Shown: positions 32,346-40,384, counted from the stretch's first letter. The stretch is DNA of 56,280 nt from Paenibacillus sp. LHD-38 (GCF_031157315.1 NZ_JAVIFU010000046.1:1-56280), one strand, 5' to 3'. A program made the numbers and translations. Notes: generated from the sequence alone by a model not told the origin.

Positions 32346-33403
32346 AGCGTCGATTATCCAAAGTCCAGATTGCGCTGCGCGTCGCAGGGTCCACGGCCAT
32401 GGTATTCCTATTCAGCGGCGCCGCTTTCTCACTTGCTTATTGGTTAACAGATTGGTACTATGCCAGCCATGTGGTGGATTTGCCTGAATATGTTTTACAG
32501 CTCGTAAACTGGGGACTGGGCGTTCTCATCTTAATTTTGCTGGTCGTGATCATCAACTTGTTCACCCATTCGAAGCAAAGGCTCGTTTGGGTCGAAATGA
32601 TGGATGCGTTAAAGCGGATGGCCAAAGGCGATTTCAATGTCATGCTCGACCGAGACAAGAAATATCACGGGCAAATTGGCGCTTTCATCGAGTCTATTAA
32701 TGACATGGCCCATGAGCTCAAGCAGGTTGAGCTGCTGCGCCAAGAATTCATTTCAAATGTCTCGCATGAAATTCAATCTCCTCTAACCTCTATTCGAGGG
32801 TTTGCGAGCACGCTGCAGCGCGAGGACCTTAGCCCGGAGGAACAGCGGCATTATTTATCCATCATTGAAATGGAAACGACGAGTCTGTCCAAAATCAGCG
32901 ATAATCTGCTCAAGCTGACCACGCTTGAAGCTGAGCAGCAGCAGCTTGATACGAAGCGCTATCGCCTCGATACGCAGCTTGAGAACATTGTGCTGGCTTG
33001 CGAGCCGCAGTGGCTGGAGAAGGAGCTGGAGCTCGAACTCGAGCTGAAGGAAACCGACATTGTGGCCAATGAAGAGATGCTCAGCCAGGTGTGGATGAAC
33101 CTCATCCATAACGCAATCAAGTTCACCCCCGCGCAAGGGAGCATAAAAATCGTTCTGCATCGGATAGCCAATGAAATCAAAGTGAGTATTTCCGATAGCG
33201 GAATCGGGATATCTAAGGAAGATCAGCTGCGTATTTTCGAACGCTTCTATAAAGGCGATAAACAGCGTACGAGGACAGCCGACGGGAGCGGGCTCGGTTT
33301 GTCGATCGTGAAAAAAATCGTTGAGCTGCACCGCGGCGGTGTCACGGTAGCAAGCCGGCTGCATGAAGGCTCTTTGTTTGAGGTAACGCTCCCGGCGGAT
33401 TAG
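32342..33403 (+). CDS. Sensor histidine kinase paired with the bmrA-linked regulator
   Basis: 353 residues. Two membrane helices at about residues 14-36 and 51-73 with only a very short outer loop, then a HAMP-like linker, HisKA with His142 in SNVSHEIQSPLTS, and HATPase_c with N box (NLIHNAIKFT), G1 (DSGIGI), F (RIFERFY) and G2 (GSGLGLSI). The tiny extracellular loop suggests an intramembrane-sensing kinase, of the type that watches a drug transporter or the membrane itself. ATG 32342 overlaps the regulator's stop, giving translational coupling. Confidence 0.92.
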   Translation: MKRRLSKVQIALRVAGSTAMVFLFSGAAFSLAYWLTDWYYASHVVDLPEYVLQLVNWGLGVLILILLVVIINLFTHSKQRLVWVEMMDALKRMAKGDFNVMLDRDKKYHGQIGAFIESINDMAHELKQVELLRQEFISNVSHEIQSPLTSIRGFASTLQREDLSPEEQRHYLSIIEMETTSLSKISDNLLKLTTLEAEQQQLDTKRYRLDTQLENIVLACEPQWLEKELELELELKETDIVANEEMLSQVWMNLIHNAIKFTPAQGSIKIVLHRIANEIKVSISDSGIGISKEDQLRIFERFYKGDKQRTRTADGSGLGLSIVKKIVELHRGGVTVASRLHEGSLFEVTLPAD

Positions 33404-33540
33404 ACCCTTTGTGTTCTTGCGATGATTGGGACGAAATTGCCCCTTCTTTACGCAGCTTCCATATTTTATACCTCTTTGTTTTGTTTCAAAGGGTGCTGTA
33501 GAGGTTACTCTTAGTTATATCGCAAGACAGAGAGGGGAAG

Positions 33541-33798
33541 ATGAATATGGGTCTTTTATGGACGATAATCGTTGGTGGGGTCATCGGTTGGTTAGGCGGC
33601 TTATTGGTAGGGCGTGACGTTCCGGGAGGAATTATCGGTAACATCATAGCCGGCTTTATCGGGGCTTGGTTAGGTACGCTTCTTCTTGGTGCATGGGGTC
33701 CATCGGTTGGCGGGTTCGCTCTCATCCCAGCCATTATCGGGGCCATTGTGGTCGTACTGATCTTAAGCGCCATTTTGCGAGGAACAAGAAGAGCCTAG
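33541..33798 (+). CDS. GlsB/YeaQ/YmgE family stress membrane protein
   Basis: 85 residues, nearly all hydrophobic: three membrane helices with many glycines (TIIVGGVIGWLGGLL and GIIGNIIAGFIGAWLGTLLLG). This is the transglycosylase-associated protein family, small inner-membrane proteins linked to general stress in other bacteria; the biochemical role is unknown. GAGAGGGGAAG precedes ATG. It has its own terminator. Confidence 0.88.
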   Translation: MNMGLLWTIIVGGVIGWLGGLLVGRDVPGGIIGNIIAGFIGAWLGTLLLGAWGPSVGGFALIPAIIGAIVVVLILSAILRGTRRA

Positions 33799-33821
33799 GC
33801 TGACTTTAACGTAAACTTGAT

Positions 33822-33867
33822 AAAACCGTTGTTGAAGTAGTAACGTATACTTCAATAGCGGTTTTTT
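33822..33867 (+). terminator. Terminator after the GlsB-type gene
   Basis: AAAACCGTT.TTGAAGTA pairs with TACTTCAA...CGGTTTT, followed by T residues; long and near perfect. Confidence 0.92.
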
Positions 33868-33905
33868 CTGTGATTATAAAGCGAAGACGGAAGAGGTTAG
33901 ATAAA

Positions 33906-35003
33906 ATGTTCATAACGATTGGTATTCTTGCTGTTTGTGTACTCGCTGTCTTTTTGCTGCTGCAATATTACCCTGCGTTCGGGGCCAGACCATCCAAGGA
34001 AAGGCGGGAGCAGCTGAGCGGTTCGAAGCAGTACGCAAGCAAGAAGTTCAGAAATGCAATTCCTACCGTGATGGACACCACGACAAGCGAAAAGCTTAAG
34101 CTGCTTATTGCGTTCATTAGAGGCAATCCCCATGCAAAGCCTGGTAAGCCGATTGTCATCGAGAATATGAGCGATGCCTATTCAAAGCGGGGCGTCCGGC
34201 AGCCTAAGCTTACCTGGTTCGGCCATTCCGCGGCAATGCTGCAGTTGGACGGAAAAAACCTGCTGCTTGATCCGATGTTCGGCAATGCGCCTTCCCCGTT
34301 TCCGTTCATTGGCGGAAAAAGATTCAACAGCAAGCTGCCGTTTGAAATCGAGAAGCTGCCGGTGATCGATGCGGTACTGATTTCTCATGATCATTATGAC
34401 CATTTGGATTATGGTTCGATAGTTAAGCTGAAAGATAAGGTGAAGCGGTTTATCGTTCCGCTAGGGGTGGCGCCTCATTTGGTAATGTGGGGAGTCAATC
34501 CAGCCAACATAGAGGAACATGATTGGTGGGATGAGTTTGACTATGAAGGACTCAGGCTGGCTTGTACGCCGGCGCGGCATTTTTCCGGCAGGAGCCTGAC
34601 GGATCGTGACGCCACGCTGTGGTGTTCCTGGGTCATACATGGACGCGAGGCAAAGGTCTTTTTTAGCGGGGATAGCGGTTACGGCCCCCATTTCAAAGAA
34701 ATTGGCGATAAATACGGGCCGTTTGACCTTACTTTAATGGAATGCGGACAGTATGACGAGCGCTGGGCTGCCATTCATATGATGCCCGAAGAAACCATAC
34801 AAGCTCATTTGGACGTGCGTGGGGCAGTAATGATTCCGATACACTGGGGAGCTTTCACGCTGGCGCTGCATAGCTGGACAGATCCAGTGGAACGCGCCGT
34901 GAAGGCTGCCAAGGAACGTAACGCGAGAATTTCGACTCCCAAAATTGGCGAGACCGTGCTGATCCAAGCGGCGTCATATCCCTCTTCCGTTTGGTGGAGG
35001 TAA
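33906..35003 (+). CDS. MBL-fold metal-dependent hydrolase (NAPE-PLD-like), membrane-anchored
   Basis: About 365 residues. An N-terminal membrane helix (MFITIGILAVCVLAVFLLLQYY) is followed by a metallo-beta-lactamase domain: TWFGHSAAMLQLDGKNLLLDPMF, the metal motif SHDHYDHLD, ARHFSGRSLTDRD, a GDSGYGPHF motif and the last ligand in IPIHWGAFTLALH. The architecture matches bacterial relatives of N-acyl-phosphatidylethanolamine phospholipase D and UlaG lactonase; the true substrate is unknown. ATG 33906 has AGAGG 9 bases ahead, while the upstream in-frame start at 33870 falls in the tail of a terminator. Confidence 0.85.
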   Translation: MFITIGILAVCVLAVFLLLQYYPAFGARPSKERREQLSGSKQYASKKFRNAIPTVMDTTTSEKLKLLIAFIRGNPHAKPGKPIVIENMSDAYSKRGVRQPKLTWFGHSAAMLQLDGKNLLLDPMFGNAPSPFPFIGGKRFNSKLPFEIEKLPVIDAVLISHDHYDHLDYGSIVKLKDKVKRFIVPLGVAPHLVMWGVNPANIEEHDWWDEFDYEGLRLACTPARHFSGRSLTDRDATLWCSWVIHGREAKVFFSGDSGYGPHFKEIGDKYGPFDLTLMECGQYDERWAAIHMMPEETIQAHLDVRGAVMIPIHWGAFTLALHSWTDPVERAVKAAKERNARISTPKIGETVLIQAASYPSSVWWR

Positions 35004-35008
35004 ACATC

Positions 35009-35042
35009 AAACAGCCTGCCGGGGTTCCTCGGCAGGCTGTTT
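35009..35042. terminator. Hairpin between convergent genes
   Basis: AAACAGCCTGCCG pairs with CGGCAGGCTGTTT; no T-run beyond the arms, but it fills the whole gap between two convergent stops and probably ends both transcripts. Confidence 0.75.
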
Positions 35043-35045
35043 GAG

Positions 35046-36041
35046 CTAGGAGTGAACGATTGCGGAATGCTTGTTGTCCCATCGCCATGGAGGATTAAGA
35101 CCGTAAAGCAAGACGCCGCCGAACCATTTATGGATACCGTGTATGCTTGCCCAATCCTTGCCGTTGCTAACAATCTCAGCACCCAGCTTAGTTAAGCTTA
35201 CTTTTGAATGCAGGAAGCTTTGGGGTGAATCGTACAAGCCTGGGATGCTGACGCTGGTTTCAAGGGCAATGAGCGGATGAGCTCCTTGAGAGAGCTGCCG
35301 CAGACAAAACCAATACTGGATATCGCCCATGCCAAGCACGTGATGCTTGTCGCCTGTTTGTTGAAAGAGCCGCATAGGCGTATCGATTCCTGTCGCAAGC
35401 AGCTCGAGCGTCGTTTGCTCGATAACGCCAAGGCCGTTCTGCACGGAAGGGTAACGGGATAAATGCAGCTTGAACGCATCCTCCAGGAAAGGAAGGGCAG
35501 AGGTATCCTCACGAAGCAGCGCGGGGATCGCCTCTGGTGTCTTTGCTGTGTATGCCTCCCATGCTTTTTTGCCTAGCGTTAGCTGCTCGCCGCTAATTTC
35601 TTCCCAGGTATTCATGAGGCTGGACAGCTCGGCAGCGGAGAGCTGTCCTAAGCCATGAAATAACGGGATGCCCGGGAACTGATTGATGCTTAACAAATGA
35701 AGCCTCGTTTTGCCTAAGCTTCGCTGCGAAAACCAATGCAGCAAATAGCTCAGAATGGTCTGGTCAAACAGGTCATGCTCGAACCAAAGCACGATATCAT
35801 CATAAAGATGATAGCCCGCAAGCTGTTTTTCCTGTGCTTCCGCGGATTTCTGCCATTCTTCCAAAGGTATGCCGATTGCTTGCTCCATGTATTCGCCTCG
35901 AGCTATCCTATTCGCAGGCAGCTCCGGCTGGAGAAATACGGGGCCTTCCGTATACATTTCCCTCCACACGAGTACATCACCTTGAGCGCCGGCTTCCTTC
36001 AGCTTATTTCCGACAGAGTCCCCATTTACAATATGCAGCAT
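35046..36041 (-). CDS. DUF1835 domain-containing protein
   Basis: 331 residues. The N-terminal DUF1835 begins MLHIVNGDSVGNKLKEAG and contains VLVWREMYTEGPV and VLWFEHDLFDQTIL. The C-terminal half (RYPSVQNGLGVIEQTTLELLATG) resembles the paired DUF3658-type helix-turn-helix part often found with it. No enzymatic function has been assigned to the family. GGGAGGCGAAATCA places a good ribosome binding site before ATG. A single gene, transcribed towards the MBL hydrolase. Confidence 0.85.
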   Translation of the reverse strand: MLHIVNGDSVGNKLKEAGAQGDVLVWREMYTEGPVFLQPELPANRIARGEYMEQAIGIPLEEWQKSAEAQEKQLAGYHLYDDIVLWFEHDLFDQTILSYLLHWFSQRSLGKTRLHLLSINQFPGIPLFHGLGQLSAAELSSLMNTWEEISGEQLTLGKKAWEAYTAKTPEAIPALLREDTSALPFLEDAFKLHLSRYPSVQNGLGVIEQTTLELLATGIDTPMRLFQQTGDKHHVLGMGDIQYWFCLRQLSQGAHPLIALETSVSIPGLYDSPQSFLHSKVSLTKLGAEIVSNGKDWASIHGIHKWFGGVLLYGLNPPWRWDNKHSAIVHS

Positions 36042-36239
36042 TGATTTCGCCTCCCTTATAAGTTGATATTGGCTGAAAGGAAACGCATTTGCAACCAGTT
36101 ATGCGGTGGATGGCTGATGAACCTGATGGTCGTCGGATGGAGATTGCATTATAGAGGCATAATGTAATACGTGTCGTTGTGTGTAAGGCTGTGACTGCGG
36201 CACGGAATCAAATGAATATTATCATTTTTAGAAAAGGTG

Positions 36240-36279
36240 TTGACAGTTGGTTCAAAATATATTATCTTTAATTCAAGAT
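36240..36279 (+). promoter_or_regulatory. Promoter and MhqR-like operator of the marR gene
   Basis: TTGACA (36240-36245), 17 bases, TATCTT (36263-36268). The near-palindrome ATCTTTAATTCAAGAT (36264-36279) covers the -10 box, and a half copy AATTAAAGAT follows. A bound repressor would block polymerase, so autoregulation is likely. The motif resembles the ATCT...AGAT operator of B. subtilis MhqR. Confidence 0.65.
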
Positions 36280-36322
36280 AATTAAATTAAAGATAAATGC
36301 AGCGCAGAAGGGAGTGATAATC

Positions 36323-36775
36323 ATGGCAAAGGAAAATCAAAAACCAAATGATTCATTAGAGCTCTTCATCGCGCTGTCTAGAGCGACCCAGTGGGTAAAC
36401 GCACATGCGGATCGCGATATTCGTAAGAATGGCTTGAACCGCACGGAGTTCGGCGTGCTGGAGCTTTTATATCACAAAGGACCGCAGCCCTTGCAGCAAA
36501 TCGGCGAGAAGGTACTGATGAGCAGCGGCAACATTACGTATGTAGTGGATAAGCTGGAGAAGAAACAGGCGGTACGCCGCAGAGCATCAACGGAAGACAG
36601 ACGACTCATTTATGCGGAGCTGACTGATCAAGGCAAGCAATTCGTGGAGGATGTGTTTCCAGCACATCAAGAAACGATCGAGCATGCGGTAGGCGGACTA
36701 TCACCGGAAGAGAAACAGCTCGCGAGCAAGCTGCTCAAGAAGCTGGGGAGATTTGCACAGGAGCATTACAAGTAG
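36323..36775 (+). CDS. MarR-family repressor, MhqR-like
   Basis: 150 residues with the MarR winged helix: LNRTEFGVLELLYHKGPQPLQQIGEKVLMSSGNITYVVDKLEKKQAVRRRASTEDRRLIYAELTDQG. It has no cysteine, which excludes thiol-sensing OhrR/YodB-like control and fits MhqR, which has no redox-active Cys requirement known to me. ATG 36323 follows AAGGGAG by 8 bases; a GTG at 36314 lies inside that site. The following genes are the family set controlled by MhqR in B. subtilis (DoxX, dioxygenase, esterase). Target binding is inferred from repeated operators. Confidence 0.85.
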   Translation: MAKENQKPNDSLELFIALSRATQWVNAHADRDIRKNGLNRTEFGVLELLYHKGPQPLQQIGEKVLMSSGNITYVVDKLEKKQAVRRRASTEDRRLIYAELTDQGKQFVEDVFPAHQETIEHAVGGLSPEEKQLASKLLKKLGRFAQEHYK

Positions 36776-36789
36776 CGGGGCTTTATTTT

Positions 36790-36888
36790 AAAATATAAGA
36801 AAGTATAAAATTCAACCTTATACGATGCTTATATTTCACCGCGAAACGAGCTTTTGCCGCCAAGGACGGCGTCAGCCGTTTACGCTTG
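36790..36888 (+). repeat. 99-base structured intergenic repeat, copy 3 of 3
   Basis: One base differs from the other two copies (ATACGATGC instead of ATACGTTGC), and the change lies in an unpaired bulge of the predicted first hairpin. It starts 14 bases after the marR stop and ends about 100 bases before the doxX operator. A shorter echo (ATATAAG...TACGCTTA) follows at 36891-36909. Confidence 0.85.
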
Positions 36889-36981
36889 AGATATAAGAAT
36901 GTACGCTTAAAGAAAACAGCCCCTTATTTATATCAAGTAAATGGTATCCAGCAGTCAAAGGAAGCTGGAAGCCGTAATCGC

Positions 36982-37010
36982 TTGCCATATATCTTAAATT
37001 AGAGATTCTT
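36982..37010 (+). promoter_or_regulatory. Promoter and second MhqR-like operator, before doxX
   Basis: ATCTTAAATTAGAGAT at 36991-37006 shares the ATCT-(AATT)-AGAT pattern of the marR operator. It lies between a possible -35 TTGCCA (36982-36987) and -10 ATTCTT (37005-37010). Confidence 0.55.
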
Positions 37011-37054
37011 TAATTGGTAATAAAAACAATAAAACAAAAATGGAGGAATTTAAA

Positions 37055-37456
37055 ATGAGTATTGCATTGGGATTGTTGATCGTTCGTCTGGTTGTCGGAT
37101 TGTTGTTCGTAGGGCATGGCGCACAGAAGCTGTTTGGTTGGTTCGGAGGTTATGGTCCAAAAGGAACGGGCGGCTGGTTAGAGTCCATTGGCGTTAAGCC
37201 AGGCGTGGCAATGGCCGTTGTTGCCGGTTTGATGGAGCTGGTCGGCGGGATCTTATTCGCAGCAGGCTTACTCACTCCGCTTGCCGCAGCGCTGATCGTG
37301 CTCACCATGTTGGTCGCTATCGTAAAGGTGCATGGACAGAACGGGCTTTGGGCTACTGCCAACGGTTATGAATATAATCTCGTGCTCTTAGCCATTGCTA
37401 TAGGTATTGCATTAACGGGAGCGGGCGAATATTCACTTGACGCAATCATTCGTTAA
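37055..37456 (+). CDS. DoxX family membrane protein (MhqP-like)
   Basis: 133 residues with four membrane helices. The DoxX signature GLLFVGHGAQKLFGWFGGYGPKGTGGWLESIGVKPG is clear. DoxX-type proteins sit beside oxidoreductases and are thought to support quinone or thiol stress defence at the membrane; MhqP of the B. subtilis mhqNOP operon is one. ATG 37055 has GGAGG 8 bases ahead; an ATG at 37040 overlaps that site. It is the first of four genes running to 39728. Confidence 0.9.
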   Translation: MSIALGLLIVRLVVGLLFVGHGAQKLFGWFGGYGPKGTGGWLESIGVKPGVAMAVVAGLMELVGGILFAAGLLTPLAAALIVLTMLVAIVKVHGQNGLWATANGYEYNLVLLAIAIGIALTGAGEYSLDAIIR

Positions 37457-37517
37457 TCGGTAATTTCGTTAGTTACATTACTTTCGATATTCATATAAAA
37501 TAAGGAGTGAACCTGAT

Positions 37518-38465
37518 ATGACAACCCAAACGACTGGTATCCACCATATTACTGCTTTTGTAAGAAACGCACAGGTTACGGCAGATTTTTACGCAGGAGT
37601 GCTTGGACTTCGATTAATTAAGAAAACAATTAACTTTGATGCCCCAGAGGTATATCATCTGTACTTTGGCGATGAAGTAGGCAGTCCTGGCACCATTATT
37701 ACGTTTTTCCCTTGGGAGAATTCACGCAAAGGAAAGATTGGTGGCGGTCAAGTCGGTTACACGACTTATGTGGTGCCAGCAGATGCATTTGATTTCTGGA
37801 AGGAGCGGCTGGCTAAGCTGCATGTTGAATTTACGCAATCGGCCAGATTCGGCGAAAATTATTTGCAATTCGAAGATCCGGACGGCTTGAAGCTTGAAAT
37901 CGTAGCCCGTGAACAGGGTGCGCAAAGCAAGTGGGCTTTTGGCGGCGTCTCGGCAGATAAAGCGATTAAAGGGTTCGGCGGAGCCATCCTGTACAGTACG
38001 GCCCCTGCTCAAACCGCAGAGCTGCTCGTCAATGTGATGGGGCTTACGAAGGTCGGCGAAGAAGGCGGCTATGTCCGTTTTCAGTCGACAGGAGATCTAG
38101 GCAACATCATCGACGTCAACATCGCAAGCATGGAGCCCGGCCACGGCGGAGCAGGAACGGTCCATCACATCGCTTGGCGGGCAAAAGATGACGCAGAGCA
38201 TGCGCTGTGGAGAAGCCACGTGGAAAGCAATGGCTTTCAGCCTACGCCAATCGTAGACCGGCAATATTTTAACGCCATCTATTTCCGGGAAACGGGCGGC
38301 ATTTTATTCGAGATTGCAACGGATCCTCCGGGCTTCTCCCGTGATGAAGAGACGGCGCACTTGGGCGAGAAACTCATGCTTCCTGAATGGTTTGAAGGGC
38401 ATCGCACACAAATCGAGCAATTATTATCGCCATTTGAAGTAAGGGTACTGGAGGAGGACAAATGA
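37518..38465 (+). CDS. Ring-cleaving dioxygenase of the glyoxalase family (MhqO/MhqA-like)
   Basis: 315 residues with two vicinal-oxygen-chelate modules. Module 1 begins GIHHITAFVRNAQVTADFYAGVLGLRLIKKTINFD. Module 2 has HHIAWRAKDDAEH and ends FNAIYFRETGGILFEIATDPPGF. Metal ligands are likely His in HHITAF, His in HHIAWR and Glu in FEIATD. Such enzymes open hydroquinone or catechol rings; in B. subtilis they protect against methylhydroquinone. Its stop overlaps the start of the next gene (ATGA), so it is translationally coupled to the esterase. Confidence 0.9.
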   Translation: MTTQTTGIHHITAFVRNAQVTADFYAGVLGLRLIKKTINFDAPEVYHLYFGDEVGSPGTIITFFPWENSRKGKIGGGQVGYTTYVVPADAFDFWKERLAKLHVEFTQSARFGENYLQFEDPDGLKLEIVAREQGAQSKWAFGGVSADKAIKGFGGAILYSTAPAQTAELLVNVMGLTKVGEEGGYVRFQSTGDLGNIIDVNIASMEPGHGGAGTVHHIAWRAKDDAEHALWRSHVESNGFQPTPIVDRQYFNAIYFRETGGILFEIATDPPGFSRDEETAHLGEKLMLPEWFEGHRTQIEQLLSPFEVRVLEEDK

Positions 38466-39076
38466 TGAAGCATATTTTTAAACAAGGATCGGATCAAACT
38501 GCGCCAGTACTGCTGCTCTTGCATGGCACGGGAGGCACCGAGCGGGATTTACTCCCGCTCGCCGAACGGATATCGCCTGCGTCGTCTGTACTCAGTGTAC
38601 GGGGCAACGTACTCGAGAATGGGATGCCTCGTTATTTCCGCAGGCTTGCTGAAGGCGTATTCGATTTAGAGGATCTGCGTTTCCGCACGAAGGAGCTGAA
38701 TGATTTTCTGGATAGCGCCGCTGTAGAGTATGGCTTTGACCGGAGCAATCTTGTAGCGGTTGGTTATTCCAACGGCGCGAATATCGCGGCAAGTCTCATG
38801 TTCCACTATAAAGGCACGCTGAGCGGGGCAATATTGCATCATCCCATGGTACCGATCCGCGGCTTAGAGCTGCCTGATCTGACTGGCGTTCCTTGTTTTA
38901 TCGGCGCAGGGTCAAATGATCCGCTGTGCACGCCGCAGGAAACCGAAGAGCTTAACCGTTTGCTGCAAGGAGCGGGCGCAGCCGTCAATCTCCACTGGGA
39001 GCAGTTCGGTCATCAGCTGACGAGCTCCGAAGTAGCAGCCGCAGCTGCTTGGTATAAAGAAGCTTTCAAGGACTAA
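38462..39076 (+). CDS. Alpha/beta-hydrolase esterase (MhqD-like carboxylesterase)
   Basis: 204 residues of the phospholipase/carboxylesterase family. Catalytic Ser lies in VGYSNGANIA, Asp in GAGSNDPLCTP and His in FGHQLT; the early LLHGTGGTERDLLPLA gives the oxyanion part. MhqD, its nearest named relative, belongs to the quinone-stress regulon of B. subtilis; the natural substrate is unknown. ATG 38462 overlaps the dioxygenase stop by four bases; a second ATG follows at once. Confidence 0.9.
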   Translation: MMKHIFKQGSDQTAPVLLLLHGTGGTERDLLPLAERISPASSVLSVRGNVLENGMPRYFRRLAEGVFDLEDLRFRTKELNDFLDSAAVEYGFDRSNLVAVGYSNGANIAASLMFHYKGTLSGAILHHPMVPIRGLELPDLTGVPCFIGAGSNDPLCTPQETEELNRLLQGAGAAVNLHWEQFGHQLTSSEVAAAAAWYKEAFKD

Positions 39077-39113
39077 TTAATTGTAACTTATTGCCGTAAA
39101 AGGGGGGCTGTTC

Positions 39114-39728
39114 GTGAAAACCATTGATCCAGCGAGCCAGAGCGTGCAGGACAATTATAAGCTGCTCATCGGCAGCATTGTGCCAAGACCCATCGCCTTT
39201 GTTACGACGCGATCTAGCGAAGGGGTGCTGAATGCAGCACCTTTCAGCTTCTTCAATATCGTGACGGCAAATCCGCCAATGGTGGCGGTATCCGTACAGC
39301 GCAAACCGGGCGGTGTCCAAAAGGACACCGCCCGAAATGCCGTCAGCGCAGGGGAGTTCGTTGTCCATATATCGGATGAGAGCTACGTCGAAGCGATCAA
39401 TGTAACGGCGGCGAATTTGCCGGCGGAGGAGAGCGAGGTTGTGCTCGCGGGATTAACGCCCGTGGCAAGCCAAGCGATAAGCGTGCCCGGGGTGGCCGAG
39501 GCGAGAATCCGCATGGAATGTGTGCTGGAGCAAGCGCTCCCGCTTGGCGGCAGCGCAGAATCACCGGCATGCGACCTTCTAATTGGCCGAGTCGTTCGTT
39601 TTCATATTGATGAAGCCTTGTATGAAAACGGACGCATCGATGCCAAGGCTTTGAAGCCGGTCAGCCGCTTGGCGGGAAGCGATTATGCGAAGCTTGGCGA
39701 GCAGTTCTCAATCGAAAGGCCGATTTAA
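39114..39728 (+). CDS. Flavin reductase-like domain protein
   Basis: 204 residues of the FMN-binding split-barrel flavin reductase family: YKLLIGSIVPRPIAFVTTRSSEGVLNAAPFSFFNIVTANPPMVAVSVQRK and the later HISDESYVEAINVTAANLP. It is likely an FMN-dependent reductase acting on quinones or supplying reduced flavin. It replaces the nitroreductase (MhqN) found in the B. subtilis cluster. The start is GTG with an AGGGGGG site 7 bases ahead. It is the last gene of the presumed quinone-detoxification operon. Confidence 0.86.
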   Translation: MKTIDPASQSVQDNYKLLIGSIVPRPIAFVTTRSSEGVLNAAPFSFFNIVTANPPMVAVSVQRKPGGVQKDTARNAVSAGEFVVHISDESYVEAINVTAANLPAEESEVVLAGLTPVASQAISVPGVAEARIRMECVLEQALPLGGSAESPACDLLIGRVVRFHIDEALYENGRIDAKALKPVSRLAGSDYAKLGEQFSIERPI

Positions 39729-39897
39729 GGGGCTTATTCATCCGAATGCCGGCTTCGGCCATCAAATCCAGCTTTTCTTCTTAATCTGTGTTCTTGTGGC
39801 CGCTGTTTACGGCGGATTAACAGCGAAGAAGTCGATTCTCGTCGCACAAGGCCTGCCCGCACTGCTTGCGTTGCTATTACTGCTGCTAGTGCTATAA
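39685..39897 (+). CDS. Short hydrophobic frame overlapping the flavin reductase end
   Basis: A 70-codon frame whose last 45 codons encode two possible membrane helices (LFFLICVLVAAVYGGL and GLPALLALLLLLLVL). The first 15 codons overlap the reductase gene out of frame and there is no ribosome binding site at ATG 39685. It may be a small membrane protein with a later start or the decayed 3' end of a lost gene. I cannot name a family. Confidence 0.3.
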   Translation: MRSLASSSQSKGRFKGLIHPNAGFGHQIQLFFLICVLVAAVYGGLTAKKSILVAQGLPALLALLLLLLVL

Positions 39898-39924
39898 TCT
39901 CCCCACTGCTCGAAGAGCCTAACC

Positions 39925-39969
39925 CAAAAAAGCCCGTACTTGGCGATCATTCGCCGGTAGGGGCTTTTT
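39925..39969 (+). terminator. Terminator of the Mhq-like operon
   Basis: AAAAAAGCCC..TAC..GGCGA pairs with TCGCC.GTA.GGGCTTTTT, a clear intrinsic terminator. Confidence 0.9.
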
Positions 39970-40033
39970 GTAATAAAAGCATTTATAAGTTATTCGGGCT
40001 TGATGCGGCTGCGCTTGGATATCACGCGTTTGA

Positions 40034-40237
40034 ATACGACCAGAACTGCTAGATAAGGCTGTCGTGGGATCTAACTTTCCTTGGCTTTCTGCTGGAACCG
40101 TGACAGTCGAAACGAATGAGACGACGTCTGGAAAGCCCAATATCGTCAAGACATTTAGTCCGAATACCAAATATGTAATGCTAAGTATCACTTAGTATTA
40201 CACACCGAACGGGGAGGAAGTACCCGAAGCAAATTAA
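40034..40237 (+). pseudogene. Decayed 3' fragment of a secreted or surface protein gene
   Basis: One frame reads as plausible protein (GSNFPWLSAGTVTVETNE, then PNTKYVMLSIT) up to a TAG at 40193, and resumes in the same frame as YYTPNGEEVPEAN before the next stop. The beta-strand-like, Thr/Asn-rich composition recalls extracellular beta-sandwich domains. There is no start codon or ribosome binding site. The remaining bases from 39970 to 40336 hold no other recognisable gene. Confidence 0.35.
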
Positions 40238-40336
40238 AGAATTGGTTTTTAAAAACATGCTGGAAACGGCTTAATAAATCAAACACTTGGTCGCATATAT
40301 CCGGAATTTGAGTCGTATCTTGCAGCTAGAAAAAAA

Positions 40337-40365
40337 CAGCTCCAAAGTCCATGACTTTGGAGCTG
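40337..40365 (-). terminator. Terminator of the sugar permease operon
   Basis: CAGCTCCAAAGT/ACTTTGGAGCTG stem; on the minus strand it is followed by a run of seven T residues. Confidence 0.92.
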
Positions 40366-40384
40366 CCTCTTGTCGTTTGAGATA

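Noticed and set aside
31671..33403. Bce-type peptide detoxification module
   Set aside because: The kinase has a short sensor region as in BceS, but the transporter is a fused half-transporter of the BmrA type, not a BceAB pair.
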